From Bacteroidia bacterium (GTDB taxonomy: Bacteria > Bacteroidota > Bacteroidia > Cytophagales > Cyclobacteriaceae), in assembly GCA_030426345.1 (NCBI GenBank), contig JAUHYU010000012.1, positions 1 through 64,000 on the forward strand: 64,000 nucleotides of DNA, given 5' to 3'. How positions within the stretch are numbered: the first letter of the stretch is position 1; each line of letters starts with the position of its first letter. Shown piece by piece: positions 26,008-34,416 of the stretch. A model generated the notes under the pieces. That model was given only the letters and a program-made list of their open reading frames with translations, did no database searches and was not told where the DNA came from. Position numbers and translations under genes: made by a program.

Positions 26008-27510
26008 TTGGGAGTAATTAAGAAACAAGCATTTCAATCTTCTGTACTTATCTACGCCGGTACCATTATTGGGTTCATCACTACTGGACTGCTTGTGCCA
26101 AATTTATTGTCAAAAGGTGAAATTGGTACCATAAGGTTATTGATGTCATACTCAGCTATTTTTATGAGTTTGGGGGTTTTTGGGTTTGGCACGATAACAA
26201 TCCGCTTCATGCCCCGCTTTTTTGACCCAATTAAAAAAAACTATCATGGATTTTTGGGGCTTTCTATGCTCATGGGTTTTATAGGCTTTTTGATTACCTG
26301 TGGGGTAATATATGTCATTAGACCGACGATCATCCAAAATAATATTGATAAATCTCCGCAGTTTGCAGAGTTCTTTTTCCTGATCATACCGCTAACTTTC
26401 TTTCAGGTTTATTATGCGCTTTTTGATACATATAACAATGCACTTACCAGATCTTCATATGGAATATTTTTGCGCGATTTCGTGCAACGTATATTTCTTT
26501 TGGTTGGTATTTTGTTGCTAATGTTTCATTTTTTTGATTTTAGGCTTTACCTATATTATTATGTTTCTGCTATTTGCCTTCCCACTATATTGATTCTGAT
26601 TCACATTGTTAGGCATGATGCATTTGATGTGCGAATCAATTTTGATTTTCTAAAAAAACCAATGATTACCTCCATGGCAAGTGTAGGGTTGTTTGGGTTG
26701 CTCAATACTTTCAGTTTCATAGCTGTAATGCAGATAGACTCAATTATGCTAAATATATATTTAGATGCAGCAGCTGTGGGGATTTATACTATTACTTTCT
26801 ACTTTGGCACCTTAGTTTTGATCCCGGCAAAAGCGCTCAATAAGATTACTCCAACGTTAATTGCACGTGCATACAAGGAAAAGAACCTCGATAGGGTTAG
26901 GGACTTGTACTATAAGAGTACAGCAAATCTTTTTCTTATAGGGATATTGATATTGCTTGGCCTCTGTGTCAATCTTGAGAATATATTTAACATAATTCCA
27001 AAATCATTTGAAGAAGGAAAATATGTCATATTGTTAATTGGGGGATTGAATCTTGTAAAAATGGCTGGAGGTAGTAACGATTCGATCATTACTTTTTCCA
27101 GTCATTATAAAACCACTACTGTGTTGTTGGTTTTTCTCGTTCTACTGATAGTGATCTTTAACCTGATTTTCATTCCAATATATGGTATGGCCGGGGCAGC
27201 TCTCGCTTCTTTGTTAGCGGTTGGATGTCATAATCTTGCTAAATTTATTTTTATAAGGAATAAATTTGGATTCAACCCATACAATTATCAATACCTTTTG
27301 GTCTTGGTGTTTTCCGGATTGATATTCTTAGTCATATGGATCATGCCGGAAATAGAAAATTTTTTCTTGGAGATTATAGTGGACAGTACAATAACCACAC
27401 TTCTTTTTTATCTGGTAATAAGATATTTGCCTTTGGGTAAAGAGGCAAACACCTATATTCTTCACATATTTTCGCAAATTTCACAGGTAATACGCCCAAA
27501 AATTAAATAG
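26008..27510 (+). CDS. Wzx-like polysaccharide flippase
   Basis: 500 residues, about 12 to 14 membrane helices. It starts with TTG at 26008: an in-frame stop lies at 25993 and there is no in-frame ATG between, while MGVIKKQAFQSSVLIYAGTIIGF is the typical N-terminus of Bacteroidetes oligosaccharide flippases. The family (MOP/PST) moves lipid-linked sugar units across the inner membrane for capsule, O-antigen or exopolysaccharide. No glycosyltransferase genes lie next to it, so it is an orphan copy of this function. It carries an internal copy of the dispersed repeat (26245). Family call is good; substrate unknown. Confidence 0.85.
   Translation: MGVIKKQAFQSSVLIYAGTIIGFITTGLLVPNLLSKGEIGTIRLLMSYSAIFMSLGVFGFGTITIRFMPRFFDPIKKNYHGFLGLSMLMGFIGFLITCGVIYVIRPTIIQNNIDKSPQFAEFFFLIIPLTFFQVYYALFDTYNNALTRSSYGIFLRDFVQRIFLLVGILLLMFHFFDFRLYLYYYVSAICLPTILILIHIVRHDAFDVRINFDFLKKPMITSMASVGLFGLLNTFSFIAVMQIDSIMLNIYLDAAAVGIYTITFYFGTLVLIPAKALNKITPTLIARAYKEKNLDRVRDLYYKSTANLFLIGILILLGLCVNLENIFNIIPKSFEEGKYVILLIGGLNLVKMAGGSNDSIITFSSHYKTTTVLLVFLVLLIVIFNLIFIPIYGMAGAALASLLAVGCHNLAKFIFIRNKFGFNPYNYQYLLVLVFSGLIFLVIWIMPEIENFFLEIIVDSTITTLLFYLVIRYLPLGKEANTYILHIFSQISQVIRPKIK
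26245..26265 (+). repeat. Dispersed repeat copy inside the flippase gene
   Basis: CATGGATTTTTGGGGC followed by TTTCT, closely matching the intergenic consensus but in coding sequence (reading frame HGFLGLS). Confidence 0.5.
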
Positions 27511-27512
27511 GG

Positions 27513-27546
27513 TTTGTTTTAAAATTAAAATTTAATCCTACCTTTG
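27513..27546 (+). promoter_or_regulatory. Promoter of tRNA-Gln
   Basis: TTTG at 27513-27516 and TACCTTTG at 27539-27546, with 22 bases between, match the Bacteroidetes pattern; start of transcription about 27553, roughly 20 bases before the tRNA. Confidence 0.6.
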
Positions 27547-27573
27547 TACCTCCAAAAAAACGACGAGTAAAAT

Positions 27574-27646
27574 TGTCCCATGGTGTAACTGGCAACACGT
27601 CTGGTTTTGGTCCAGAAGAGTCTAGGTTCGAGCCCTAGTGGGACAA
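27574..27646 (+). tRNA. tRNA-Gln (anticodon TTG)
   Basis: Cloverleaf verified by eye: acceptor stem TGTCCCA (27574-27580) with TGGGACA (27639-27645), D-arm GTGTAACTGGCAACAC, anticodon stem TCTGG/CCAGA enclosing TTTTGGT with anticodon TTG, and T-arm CTAGG-TTCGAGC-CCTAG. No CCA is encoded. A terminator hairpin follows directly. Confidence 0.95.
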
Positions 27647-27653
27647 CAAAAAA

Positions 27654-27680
27654 TCCCGAATTTTATTCGGGAATTTTATT
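27654..27680 (+). terminator. Terminator after tRNA-Gln
   Basis: TCCCGAA (27654-27660) pairs with TTCGGGA (27666-27672) around a 5-base loop, followed by ATTTTATTTT. Confidence 0.75.
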
Positions 27681-27702
27681 TTAAAACTTTCAATATTTCC
27701 CA

Positions 27703-28632
27703 ATGTCCAAGGTCAAACTTTTCTCAGGTACCAATTCTGAATACTTAGCTAAAAAGATTGCCCTTGAATACGGTAAGCCTCTTGGGGAAATAGTGGTTCA
27801 AAAATTTAGTGATGGGGAAATGTCCCCTTTTTATAAGGAGTCTGTGAGGGGATGTGATGTATTCCTGATTAATTCTACCTTTTCACCCTCTGAAAACCTC
27901 ATGGAGTTGCTCCTTATGATCGATGCAGCCAAGAGGGCTAGTGCCAAATATGTGACGGTGGTAATCCCATATTTTGGATATGCCAGACAAGATAGAAAAG
28001 ACAGGCCTAGAGTTTCTATTGCAGCGAAGTTGGTGGCTAATTTGATTACTTCTGCCGGTGCAAATAGAATCATGACTTGTGACCTACATGCCGGACAGAT
28101 TCAAGGTTTTTTTGATATTCCGGTAGATCACCTTGATGGTTCATACATTTTTGTGCCGTATGTTAGAAGCCTTCAGCTTGAAAATCTTATGATTGCCTCT
28201 CCTGATGTTGGAGGTACTAAACGAGCCAGGACATTTGCAAAACATTTTGAGGTGGATATGGTAGTCATAGACAAATACCGCAAGCGTGCCAATGAAGTTG
28301 CAAGTATGCAAGTGATTGGAAATGTAGAAAATAAGGATATCGTATTGATAGATGACCTTATAGACACAGGCGGTACTCTTGCTAAGGCCAGTATCGTATT
28401 AAAAGAAGAAGGCGCAAGGTCAGTAAGGGCAATTTGCACCCATCCCATCTTATCGGGGAATGCATACGAAAATATTGAAAATTCTTCTTTGGAGGAATTG
28501 GTTGTTACAGACACCATTCCATTGGCTAAAGAGAGTAAAAAAATAAAAGTTTTGAGTGTGGCCAACCTATTCGCTAAAGGAATACGGAAGACGCACGCAA
28601 ACGAGTCAATCAGTTCATTATTTATTCATTAA
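27703..28632 (+). CDS. prs: Ribose-phosphate pyrophosphokinase
   Basis: 309 residues, full length. GEIVVQKFSDGEMSP near the N-terminus, CDLHAGQIQGFFDIPVDHL with the catalytic loop histidine, and VLIDDLIDTGGTLAKA as the PRPP-binding loop are all canonical. It makes phosphoribosyl pyrophosphate from ribose-5-phosphate and ATP for nucleotides, histidine and tryptophan. It is followed 15 bases later by rplY, then pth, a common Bacteroidetes order, suggesting one transcript with readthrough past the tRNA terminator or an unseen promoter between. Confidence 0.96.
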   Translation: MSKVKLFSGTNSEYLAKKIALEYGKPLGEIVVQKFSDGEMSPFYKESVRGCDVFLINSTFSPSENLMELLLMIDAAKRASAKYVTVVIPYFGYARQDRKDRPRVSIAAKLVANLITSAGANRIMTCDLHAGQIQGFFDIPVDHLDGSYIFVPYVRSLQLENLMIASPDVGGTKRARTFAKHFEVDMVVIDKYRKRANEVASMQVIGNVENKDIVLIDDLIDTGGTLAKASIVLKEEGARSVRAICTHPILSGNAYENIENSSLEELVVTDTIPLAKESKKIKVLSVANLFAKGIRKTHANESISSLFIH

Positions 28633-28647
28633 AATTTATTTAAAAAA

Positions 28648-29274
28648 ATGCGTACAGTTGAGATTATAGGGTATAAAAGAGCAAATCTCGGAAAGGCAGA
28701 AGCTAAAAGGTTGCGTTCCGAAAGTCAGGTTCCTTGTGTATTATATGGGGGAAATGAACAAGTACATTTCTCATCACCGATGATTTTGTTTAGGGACATC
28801 GTCTATACTCCGGAGGCTGCTTTTATAAAGTTAAATATAGAAGGGAAAGAGTATTCGGCAATCTTGCAAGATATTCAATTTCATCCCGTGAGTGAAGTTA
28901 TTCTTCATGCTGATTTTTTGGCTTTATCGGAAGATAAGTACATTAAAATGGATATTCCAGTTAAATTTTCAGGAACTTCTCCAGGTATAATCCTTGGCGG
29001 TAAATTGGTGGTTAAGCTCAGGAAAGTGCGCATCAAGGCACTTCCTGCAAATATGCCAGAAACCATTATAATGGATGTAAGTGATCTCAAGCTTGGGAAA
29101 TCTATGAAAGTTTCGAGCATCAAAACGGATGAATTTGAGATATTAAATAATCCTCGAGTGACACTAGCCTCAGTTCAAATCCCAAGAGCACTTAAAGGTG
29201 CGGAAGGAGAAGATGAAGAAGAAGGAGATGAAGAAGTAGAGGGCGAAGAAACTGCTACTGAAGCAGAAGCATAA
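28648..29274 (+). CDS. rplY: Ribosomal protein bL25 (long CTC form)
   Basis: 208 residues. Residues 1-90 are the bL25 RNA-binding domain (MRTVEIIGYKRANLGKAEAKRLRSES, VPCVLYGG), 95-180 the beta-rich TL5/CTC C-terminal domain (FSGTSPGIILGGKLVVKLRKVRIKALP), followed by a strongly acidic tail of about 25 residues rich in E and G. It binds 5S rRNA in the large subunit; the long form is also linked to general stress in other bacteria. A terminator follows. Confidence 0.95.
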   Translation: MRTVEIIGYKRANLGKAEAKRLRSESQVPCVLYGGNEQVHFSSPMILFRDIVYTPEAAFIKLNIEGKEYSAILQDIQFHPVSEVILHADFLALSEDKYIKMDIPVKFSGTSPGIILGGKLVVKLRKVRIKALPANMPETIIMDVSDLKLGKSMKVSSIKTDEFEILNNPRVTLASVQIPRALKGAEGEDEEEGDEEVEGEETATEAEA

Positions 29275-29291
29275 CATAGAAAGCAGTTAAC

Positions 29292-29329
29292 AAAAAAAAT
29301 CCTGCTTAGTAGTAAGCGGGATTTTTTTT
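29292..29329 (+). terminator. Terminator after rplY
   Basis: Imperfect stem AAATCCTGCTTA with TAAGCGGGATTT followed by a run of eight T residues (29322-29329), starting 18 bases after the rplY stop. Confidence 0.75.
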
Positions 29330-29339
29330 GCATATTATT

Positions 29340-29360
29340 TCATGGAATTTTAAGGCATTT
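29340..29360 (+). repeat. Degenerate dispersed repeat copy upstream of pth
   Basis: CATGGAATTTTAAGGCATTT: one inserted base relative to the consensus but the downstream GGC-TTT pattern is kept. It lies between the rplY terminator and the pth start. Confidence 0.35.
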
Positions 29361-29363
29361 AGG

Positions 29364-29924
29364 ATGAAGTTTTTGATCGTAGGCTTAGGAAATATAGGGC
29401 CTGAATATGAATTAACGAGGCATAACATTGGTTTTTTAGTTGCTGACTACCTAGCCGAGGAGGCAAGCGCGTCATTCCAGATATCCAAATTGGCCAGCAC
29501 AGCTCAGTTCAAACACAAGGGAAAAAATATTCATGTGATAAAACCTTCTACATACATGAATCTTAGTGGAAAGGCAGTTAACTATTGGATGCGGCAACTA
29601 AAGGTTCCGGTCACAAATACATTAATCATCACCGATGACATTGCCCTCCCTTTTGAAAAATTGCGTATGAGAGGAAAGGGTTCAAATGCCGGGCATAACG
29701 GATTGGGAAATATTGAGCAAACCCTCGGCACCAATCAATACCCAAGATTGCGCATTGGAATAGGAAGTGACTTTTCCAAAGGCAACCAGATAGACTATGT
29801 TTTGGGTAAGTTTAGCGAACAAGAAATTAGGCATCTGCCCTCAATAATCGAGACTGCGGGCAAGTCAGCTTTGTCATTTTGTGCCATCGGTATTGAAAGA
29901 ACGATGAATTTTTTCAACAACTAA
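29364..29924 (+). CDS. pth: Peptidyl-tRNA hydrolase
   Basis: 186 residues from ATG 29364; an in-frame ATG at 29328 lies within the T-run of the rplY terminator and is rejected. The start MKFLIVGLGNIGPEYELTRHNIGF includes the catalytic asparagine and histidine, and TYMNLSGKAVNYW, ITDDIALP and GSNAGHNGLGNIE are the other family blocks. It recycles tRNA from peptidyl-tRNA that drops off ribosomes and is essential in many bacteria. Its stop overlaps the convergent permease gene stop by four bases. Confidence 0.95.
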   Translation: MKFLIVGLGNIGPEYELTRHNIGFLVADYLAEEASASFQISKLASTAQFKHKGKNIHVIKPSTYMNLSGKAVNYWMRQLKVPVTNTLIITDDIALPFEKLRMRGKGSNAGHNGLGNIEQTLGTNQYPRLRIGIGSDFSKGNQIDYVLGKFSEQEIRHLPSIIETAGKSALSFCAIGIERTMNFFNN

Positions 29925-31171
29925 TTAGCCCTTATGGCTACTACAGGGTCTAACCTGGCAGCCATCAGCGCAGGAATAATCCCAGATCCTACACCAACAA
30001 AAGTGGAAATTCCCAAGCCAAGGATGATGTTTTTGGCCATGAGGGTAAGCACAAAAGTGCCCAAAGGAATAAAGGTACAGGCATAAACCAAAAGCAGACC
30101 AAATCCCCCGCCGATTAAGCTCAGAAAAACTGCCTCGAATAGGAATTGAAATAGAATAAAATAGTTTCGTGCTCCTAAAGATTTCTGAATCCCAATAATT
30201 CCGGTTCTCTCACTCACAGTCACAAACATAATATTTGCTATCCCAAAGGCACCGACTAAAATGGAGAAAATACCAATAAACCATCCTGCCATGGTCAAGA
30301 CGTCAAAAACACCTTGTAAAGAATTTGTAATTGCTTCGGGCCGATTGATAGCGAATGAATTCTTGTCTTTTGGTTTAAGTCCGCGAAAATTCCGCATTAG
30401 GCCTGTTACTTCATTTTCAAGCTGAATCAGGCCTACATCACTTTCTTTTCCTTTAATCGCAATGAGCGCATATCCTCCTCGCCACTTTCCTGTGTAAAAC
30501 AATTTTCTATAAGATCCAAATGGAATCATGACGCTTTCATCATTGCTCGGTGTGTTGAGTAAGGTTTCTCCAGCCTCTTTCATAACACCAATAACCGTGT
30601 ATTTCAGTCCTTTAATATTTATTTTTTTACCTAGGGGGTCTTCGTATGGAAATAAGGTGGCTTTTACTTCATGCCCTATCACCACGGCATTTGAGGCTAG
30701 GTCGATTTCCCTGTTCGAAAAATACCGACCATTTTCAATATCAAGGTCATATAAGTTAACATGATCTTCGGTCACGCCCATCAGGGTTATTCCCCCAATG
30801 CTGTTGTTTTTTCGTTTTACTACGCGACCCTCACTATTGACAAAAATGCACACACCGGCGGCATTGGTGAGGTTTTCTTTCAAATATTCATATTCATCAT
30901 ATACTACTTGTGGTCTTTTCATATACTCCCACCATGGATAATCGGGGGCAAAAGAATATGGCCATTTTTCTACGTAGATCATATCGGTTCCCAAAAAAGA
31001 AAGACTGTCCTCGATGTTGGCCTTTAAGGAATCTACGACTGTAAGGGCTGCAATAATGGCAAAAATTCCGATGGTGACACCTGTTAATGAGAGTATAGTC
31101 CTGAGAGGATTTTGCGCTAACGCATTCCATGCAAATCTAAAACTCTCATATGTCAATCGAACAATTATCAA
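29921..31171 (-). CDS. MacB/FtsX-type ABC transporter permease
   Basis: 416 residues. One membrane helix near the N-terminus (LSLTGVTIGIFAIIAALTVVDSL), a periplasmic MacB_PCD domain (about 45-260, including ITLMGVTEDHVNLYDLDIENGRYFS), then three helices of the FtsX domain (GWFIGIFSILVGAFGIANIMFVTVSERTGIIGIQKSLGARNYFIL). Such permeases pair with an ATPase to move lipoproteins, toxins or peptides by mechanotransmission across the periplasm. No ATPase gene is adjacent, which is usual for Bacteroidetes copies. Family is certain; substrate unknown. Confidence 0.9.
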   Translation of the reverse strand: MIIVRLTYESFRFAWNALAQNPLRTILSLTGVTIGIFAIIAALTVVDSLKANIEDSLSFLGTDMIYVEKWPYSFAPDYPWWEYMKRPQVVYDEYEYLKENLTNAAGVCIFVNSEGRVVKRKNNSIGGITLMGVTEDHVNLYDLDIENGRYFSNREIDLASNAVVIGHEVKATLFPYEDPLGKKINIKGLKYTVIGVMKEAGETLLNTPSNDESVMIPFGSYRKLFYTGKWRGGYALIAIKGKESDVGLIQLENEVTGLMRNFRGLKPKDKNSFAINRPEAITNSLQGVFDVLTMAGWFIGIFSILVGAFGIANIMFVTVSERTGIIGIQKSLGARNYFILFQFLFEAVFLSLIGGGFGLLLVYACTFIPLGTFVLTLMAKNIILGLGISTFVGVGSGIIPALMAARLDPVVAIRAN

Positions 31172-31230
31172 AGCGTTTCATTTAATATAAAAGACTTCGG
31201 TAAATAACAACCATTATCCAAACAATTCAT

Positions 31231-31238
31231 TACCTTTG
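31231..31238 (+). promoter_or_regulatory. -7 element of queA
   Basis: TACCTTTG is a perfect TAnnTTTG, 53 bases before the queA start; no convincing -33 element. Confidence 0.4.
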
Positions 31239-31290
31239 CAGCCGTTTAAATTTAACATAATTTATACTATTTAATACCGTAATATTAAAT

Positions 31291-32337
31291 ATGAAACTAT
31301 CTGAATTCAAGTTTGATTTGCCGGCTGGCTCCATAGCTTTATATCCGGCTGAAAACAGGGATGAGTCCCGATTAATGGTAATCCACAAAGATTCCGGAAA
31401 AATAGAACACAAAGCCTTTAAGGATATTATAAACTATTTTGAGGATGGTGATGCTTTGGTTATCAATGACACAAAAGTATTTCCTGCAAGGTTGTATGGA
31501 AATAAGGAAAAAACTGGGGCTAAGATCGAGGTATTCCTACTTCGTGAGCTCAACAAGGAAATGCGGCTTTGGGATGTTTTAGTTGATCCTGCAAGAAAAA
31601 TAAGAGTTGGTAACAAACTCTATTTTGGTGAAGGTGATCTAGTCGCTGAAGTTATTGACAACACAACATCTCGCGGGCGAACCATCCGATTTTTGTATGA
31701 CGGAACCGACGAAGAATTCAGAAGTCTGATTGACTCTCTTGGTGAAACTCCTTTGCCAAAATATATAAAACGACAAACTGAGCCAGAAGATAGGGAGCGT
31801 TTTCAAACTATCTTTGCGGATAAGGTTGGAGCTGTTGCAGCCCCAACGGCGGGTATGCATTTCACCAAACAATTGATTAAACGCATGGAGATCATCGGTG
31901 CTGATATCACACCGATTACCTTACATATTGGGTTGGGTTCATTTCGCCCGGTAGATGTTGAGGATCTTACCAAGCACAAGATGGATTCTGAAAATTTCAA
32001 TGTAGGACCTGGGACGGTGGACATTGTCAATCGTACACTAGATGATAAAAAAAGAGTTTGCGCCATAGGAACCACCTCCATGCGGGCTCTGGAATCTTCA
32101 GTATCTGCCAATGGCCGGTTGAAAGAACGATCTGGTTGGACGGATAAATTCATCTTTCCTCCATATGAATTCAAAATCTGCAATGCACTAATCACCAATT
32201 TTCACATGCCAGAGAGTACCCTGCTCATGATGGCTTGTGCCTTTGGAGGATATGATCTTATGATGGATGCCTATCAATTGGCAATAAAAGAAAAGTATCG
32301 GTTTTTCAGTTATGGCGATGCCATGCTGATTATTTAA
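31291..32337 (+). CDS. queA: S-adenosylmethionine:tRNA ribosyltransferase-isomerase
   Basis: 348 residues, full length. [30 protein letters not shown] is the canonical start and [18 protein letters not shown] and [13 protein letters not shown] are the family blocks. It converts the 7-aminomethyl-7-deazaguanine in tRNA to epoxyqueuosine using the ribosyl part of SAM, in queuosine synthesis. It shares a transcript direction with ispD, separated by a hairpin terminator. Co-location with ispD has no pathway meaning known to me. Confidence 0.95.
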   Translation: MKLSEFKFDLPAGSIALYPAENRDESRLMVIHKDSGKIEHKAFKDIINYFEDGDALVINDTKVFPARLYGNKEKTGAKIEVFLLRELNKEMRLWDVLVDPARKIRVGNKLYFGEGDLVAEVIDNTTSRGRTIRFLYDGTDEEFRSLIDSLGETPLPKYIKRQTEPEDRERFQTIFADKVGAVAAPTAGMHFTKQLIKRMEIIGADITPITLHIGLGSFRPVDVEDLTKHKMDSENFNVGPGTVDIVNRTLDDKKRVCAIGTTSMRALESSVSANGRLKERSGWTDKFIFPPYEFKICNALITNFHMPESTLLMMACAFGGYDLMMDAYQLAIKEKYRFFSYGDAMLII

Positions 32338-32345
32338 GTAAATTT

Positions 32346-32372
32346 AAAGCTTCGAATCACGGAGCTTTTTTT
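32346..32372 (+). terminator. Terminator-like hairpin abutting the ispD start codon
   Basis: AAAGCTTCG (32346-32354) pairs with CGGAGCTTT (32360-32368) with one G-U pair, followed by T residues to 32372; the ispD ATG begins at 32373. Confidence 0.7.
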
Positions 32373-33053
32373 ATGAAAGAATACGCGATAATAGTTGCCG
32401 GAGGTAGTGGCACTCGCATGCAAAGCAAAACCCCAAAGCAGTTTTTGCTTTTGGCAGGCCGACCTATAATTATGCATACAATTGATGCCTTCAAACTTTA
32501 TTCGGAAAGCATTTCTATTATATTAGTATTGCCCCAGCAGGCTATCAAGATTTGGGAGTCACTTTGTGAAACTTATGGAATTGATGATGATAATATAAAA
32601 GTCATTGCAGGTGGGGATACACGGTTCCAGTCTGTAAAAAATGGTTTAGATTCCATAGATGATGAAAATAGTCTTGTGGCAATACATGATGGGGTAAGGC
32701 CATTGGTTAGGCCGGAGATCATAGATGCATCGTTCAAACTATCCAAAATCCATGGATCTGCGGTCGCTTCTACCAGATTGAAGGAAAGTTTAAGGCAGGT
32801 GGATAAAGACCAAACAAAATCCATTGACAGGTCACAATATCGTTCTATCCAAACACCTCAGACGTTTAGAACGGAATTGATAAAGGCAGCTTATGTCAAT
32901 GCCAATGAAAATTTAGGATTCACGGATGATGCTAGCGTTGCGGAAAGGTATGGAGTGAAAATTTCTTTGTTTGAAGGGAGTTATGAAAACATCAAAATTA
33001 CTACACCGGAGGATCTCCTTTTTGCTGAATCTGTAATCCAAGCTAAAAAATAA
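32373..33053 (+). CDS. ispD: 2-C-methyl-D-erythritol 4-phosphate cytidylyltransferase
   Basis: 226 residues. IIVAGGSGTRMQSKTPKQFLLLAGRP is the nucleotide-binding loop, VAIHDGVRPLVRPE the metal-binding aspartate block, and RSIQTPQTFRTELIKAAY the C-terminal family block. It adds CMP to methylerythritol phosphate in the DXP route to isoprenoids, which feeds the carotenoid operon in this window. The start is fixed by the conserved MKEYAIIVAGG; there is no Shine-Dalgarno, since the ATG follows directly on a hairpin and T-run. Confidence 0.95.
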   Translation: MKEYAIIVAGGSGTRMQSKTPKQFLLLAGRPIIMHTIDAFKLYSESISIILVLPQQAIKIWESLCETYGIDDDNIKVIAGGDTRFQSVKNGLDSIDDENSLVAIHDGVRPLVRPEIIDASFKLSKIHGSAVASTRLKESLRQVDKDQTKSIDRSQYRSIQTPQTFRTELIKAAYVNANENLGFTDDASVAERYGVKISLFEGSYENIKITTPEDLLFAESVIQAKK

Positions 33054-33086
33054 GGCGATATACCTTCGCATATCGCCTTATTTTTT
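33046..33086. terminator. Bidirectional terminator ispD / DUF2795 gene
   Basis: TAAGGCGATAT (33051-33061) pairs perfectly with ATATCGCCTTA (33070-33080) around an 8-base loop with TTCG, flanked by A-run on the left and T-run on the right; works for both convergent genes. Confidence 0.85.
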
Positions 33087-33102
33087 AATAAAGTTGAGAT
33101 AC

Positions 33103-33324
33103 TCAATACTCATCCTCGTTAAAGAAGAAGTCTTCTTTGGTAGGATAATCCGGCCAAATTTCTTCGATATTTTCATAAGGCTGTCCATCATCCTCCAGCT
33201 CTTGCAAATTTTCCACAACTTCCATTGGTGCCCCTGATCGGATTGAAAAATCTATCAATTCATCTTTTGTGGCAGGCCACGGAGCATCTTCCAAATATGA
33301 AGCAAGTTCTAATGTCCAGTACAT
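33103..33324 (-). CDS. DUF2795 family protein
   Basis: 73 residues, acidic. MYWTLELASYLEDAPWPATKDELIDFSIRSGAPMEVVENLQEL matches the DUF2795 family of small helical proteins conserved in Bacteroidetes. The C-terminal tail (EEIWPDYPTKEDFFFNEDEY) is acidic and aromatic, as is common in the group. The function is unknown. The gene stands alone, converging with ispD across a shared terminator. Confidence 0.85.
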   Translation of the reverse strand: MYWTLELASYLEDAPWPATKDELIDFSIRSGAPMEVVENLQELEDDGQPYENIEEIWPDYPTKEDFFFNEDEY

Positions 33325-33633
33325 TTTAAAATGGTTTCTTAATAATCGTGCAAAAATAGAAGTTTATTTTTAAAAACAAACAGACGTTGTAATAAAAGAA
33401 AATGTTTCGTTTTATTTATTAAATCGAATATTATGAATTATTTACTTAGCAGGTAAATTAGGTGCCTTTTAAATAATAGAAACCCTAAATAGAAGGGCTA
33501 GTTTCTAGATTATTTCTAAAAACCATGTTTATTATATTTTTGTTGAAAATAATGCATGTTTACAATTAATATGTTATATTTTTGATATATTTGGGCGCAC
33601 ATGTTTAAAAAAAACATAATCCGTTATCTGTAG
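33325..33633. other. Intergenic region before the Lrp gene
   Basis: About 310 AT-rich bases. It contains the likely promoters of the DUF2795 gene (leftward, no clear motif) and the Lrp regulator (TATATTTG at 33586-33593). No gene, hairpin or repeat of note. Confidence 0.45.
33586..33593 (+). promoter_or_regulatory. -7 element of the Lrp-family gene
   Basis: TATATTTG matches TAnnTTTG; no clear -33 element. It lies 40 bases before the ATG. Confidence 0.35.
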
Positions 33634-34104
33634 ATGAATAAGAATTATGACATTGACAATGTGGATTTGAAAATCCTTGCATTGTTGACCGAAGACGCAA
33701 AAATGCCTTATACTGAAGTTGCAAAAAAAGTTTTTGTTTCGGGAGGTACGGTTCATGTCCGTATGAGAAAGATGGAAGAAATTGGTATAGTCAAAGGCAC
33801 CACCTTGAAGATGGATTATTCAAAAATGGGTTATGACATCACAGCTTTTCTCGGCATTTACCTTGAGAAAAGCTCCCTCTACGATGCGGTAATCAAACGA
33901 CTAAATCTGATTCCAGAAGTAGTTAAAATCCATTATACAACGGGTAACTACAATATTTTTATTAAGCTACATTGCAAGGACACCAATCACCTGAAAGATG
34001 TGTTGCATGATAAAATACAGCAAATTGAAGGGATAGAGCGCACAGAAACCATTATTTCATTAGAAGAAAGCCTGAATAGACACATTCAGTTTTCAGATGA
34101 TTAA
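33634..34104 (+). CDS. Lrp/AsnC-family transcriptional regulator
   Basis: 156 residues. Residues 8-60 are the helix-turn-helix (NVDLKILALLTEDAKMPYTEVAKKVFVSGGTVHVRMRKMEEIGIV), and 75-150 the RAM ligand-binding fold (TAFLGIYLEKSSLYDAVIKRL, TGNYNIFIKLHCKDTNHLKDVLHDKIQQIEGIERTETIISLE). The domain binds an amino acid or similar effector and assembles an octamer. In Bacteroidetes this form is a highly conserved core regulator. No target is evident nearby; an effect on the adjacent utilisation locus is possible but not supported. Confidence 0.92.
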   Translation: MNKNYDIDNVDLKILALLTEDAKMPYTEVAKKVFVSGGTVHVRMRKMEEIGIVKGTTLKMDYSKMGYDITAFLGIYLEKSSLYDAVIKRLNLIPEVVKIHYTTGNYNIFIKLHCKDTNHLKDVLHDKIQQIEGIERTETIISLEESLNRHIQFSDD

Positions 34105-34416
34105 AATATCTAAGGGGTAATGTATTTTTCATCGGTGCATTTTTGATTGAACTTGTTCGATATTTAAGTGTTTTTATCAGGTGGAGTATGCTTAATTTCA
34201 TGGATTTTTGATAGATTTTAGTATCATTTAGGTTGGTGGAAATAATAACCTAAAGTAGATATTCTTTGCATCGAATAAATTTCGAGGGGCTATGTAGGTA
34301 TCTATTGGCTAAAATCAATATTCAACATTGATGTCCATTTTTATAATGGAGACTTTGGTCTTTAGATTTTCGTGAAAATAAAAGTACATTTATATTCTTT
34401 TCATTGACCAACGCAG
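34105..34416. other. Intergenic region with dispersed repeat, before the sigma factor
   Basis: 312 bases. It includes one dispersed repeat copy (34195-34217) about 95 bases after the Lrp stop. No gene and no perfect TAnnTTTG were found; TATTCTTTG near 34259 is a one-base-off variant that could drive the sigma gene. Confidence 0.4.
34195..34217 (+). repeat. Dispersed CATGGATTT repeat, copy downstream of the Lrp gene
   Basis: ATTTCATGGATTTTTG followed by ATAGATT; the core starts at 34199. Confidence 0.65.
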
